Source of the DNA: Gammaproteobacteria bacterium
GTDB lineage: Bacteria; Pseudomonadota; Gammaproteobacteria; Poriferisulfidales; Oxydemutatoraceae
Direction of reading: 5' to 3'
DNA length: 64,000 bases
Assembly: GCA_028817225.1 (NCBI GenBank)
Contig: JAPPQC010000027.1
Span: 1 to 64,000, forward strand
Shown here: positions 63,413 through 64,000 of the stretch, one piece after another
Numbering within the stretch: position 1 is the first letter of the stretch
Layout: every line of letters starts with the position of its first letter
Program-made: the position numbers and the translations under genes
The notes under the pieces: model-generated
The model's database searches: none
What the model was told of the DNA's origin: nothing
The model's input: only the letters and a program-made list of their open reading frames with translations

Positions 63413-64000
63413 TGAGCAACGGCGCCGCCACCGGTGTTTCCCCGCAGGGCGCGCGCGCCATCCGCGCCGCCCGGGTTTTCGTCCACATCGCCTGCCTGCT
63501 GCCGCTGGCGTGGCTGGTGTGGACGGGCGTTTACCGCGATCTCGGCGCCAACCCCATCGAATACATCACGCGCTTTCTCGGCGACTGGACGCTGCGCCTG
63601 CTGCTGATTACGCTGGCGTTCACGCCGGTCGCCGCGCTGCTGCGCGTGCGGATTGTGCGCTACCGGCGCGCCGTCGGCCTGTATTGCTTCTTTTACGCCG
63701 TGTGCCACTTCATCACCTACATCTGGCTTGATCAGTTCTTCGACTGGCAATCCATCGTCGAGGACATCGTCAAGCGGCCCTTCATTCTCGCCGGCTTCAC
63801 CGCGTTCGTGCTGCTGATACCGCTGGCCGCGACCTCCAACGCCGCCGCCGTGCGCTGGCTGCAACACCGCTGGAACCGCCTGCACCGCCTCGTGTATGTC
63901 ATCGCGATCGTCGGCCTGCTGCACTACTGGTGGCTGGTGCGCGCCGACTTCTTGAAGGCGTGGATTTATCTGGCGATACTGGCGGTGCTGCTGGGCTACC
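63413..64000 (+). CDS. msrQ: MsrQ heme-binding membrane subunit (partial)
   Basis: First 196 residues of the ferric-reductase-like membrane protein that passes electrons to MsrP. Several membrane helices are visible (VFVHIACLLPLAWLVWTGVY; LLLITLAFTPVAALL), and the histidines in AVCHFITYIWLD and RLHRLVYVIAIVGLLHYWW are probable heme ligands. The likely start is TTG at 63413, two nt after the msrP stop; no ATG is available in frame near the start. The gene runs off the end of the window. Confidence 0.9.

Overview
The window is a GC-rich (about two-thirds GC by eye), gene-dense bacterial chromosome segment. Housekeeping content points to a gammaproteobacterium. It carries the smpB-ratA-rnfH-bamE-fur-recN-nadK-grpE-dnaK-dnaJ-dapB neighbourhood typical of that class, heat-shock sigma-32 promoters, LolA and BamE envelope biogenesis genes, Bfd/Bfr, MsrPQ, a periplasmic-type ATP-dependent DNA ligase, and a tmRNA with the tag [10 protein letters not shown]. 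Sodium-coupled transport, a methanethiol oxidase-like protein and a giant calcium-binding-type surface protein would suit a marine or host-associated lifestyle, but genus cannot be fixed from sequence alone.

Layout. 1-13 kb: a repeat-rich coiled-coil membrane protein (minus), a 3261-residue secreted Calx-beta repeat protein ending in a sorting-signal-like tail, and a lytic transglycosylase. 13-18 kb: metY, then a partner-switching signalling module (RsbW-like kinase, REC-PP2C phosphatase, and a histidine kinase with a PhnD-like periplasmic sensor); the matching STAS antagonist lies 14 kb away at 32 kb. 18-31 kb: a peptide-export and maturation cluster comprising a TolC-like protein, an NHLM-type HlyD adaptor, a C39 peptidase/ABC exporter, a second NHLM-type ABC exporter, two tandem SagB-type dehydrogenases and a sulfotransferase. 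No precursor peptide and no YcaO cyclodehydratase are visible. 31-42 kb: chrA, STAS, psd, aroC, a FemAB-like protein, trxB, ftsK, lolA, smpB and an Na+ symporter. 42-46 kb: a recombination-scarred interval between rnfH and bamE, where a low-GC sulfotransferase gene has been tandemly duplicated together with the ends of rnfH and of a DNA ligase, and where smaller partial duplications of rnfH and bamE are found. 46-57 kb: fur, recN/nadK, the chaperone operon, dapB, a methanethiol oxidase homologue, bfd, bfr and ssrA. 57-64 kb: purL, an orphan DNA methyltransferase and msrP/msrQ (msrQ runs off the end).

How the genes work together. The 18-31 kb block looks like a complete type-I-like secretion line (outer-membrane channel, adaptor, leader-cleaving exporter) plus oxidative and possibly sulfating tailoring enzymes for a secreted peptide encoded elsewhere. 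The kinase/phosphatase module transcribed divergently from it is a candidate regulator, but no direct link is shown. Several genes have a sigma-70 -10 hexamer only 6-8 nt before the ATG, suggesting leaderless mRNAs. The tetranucleotide ACGT is strikingly rare across the window.
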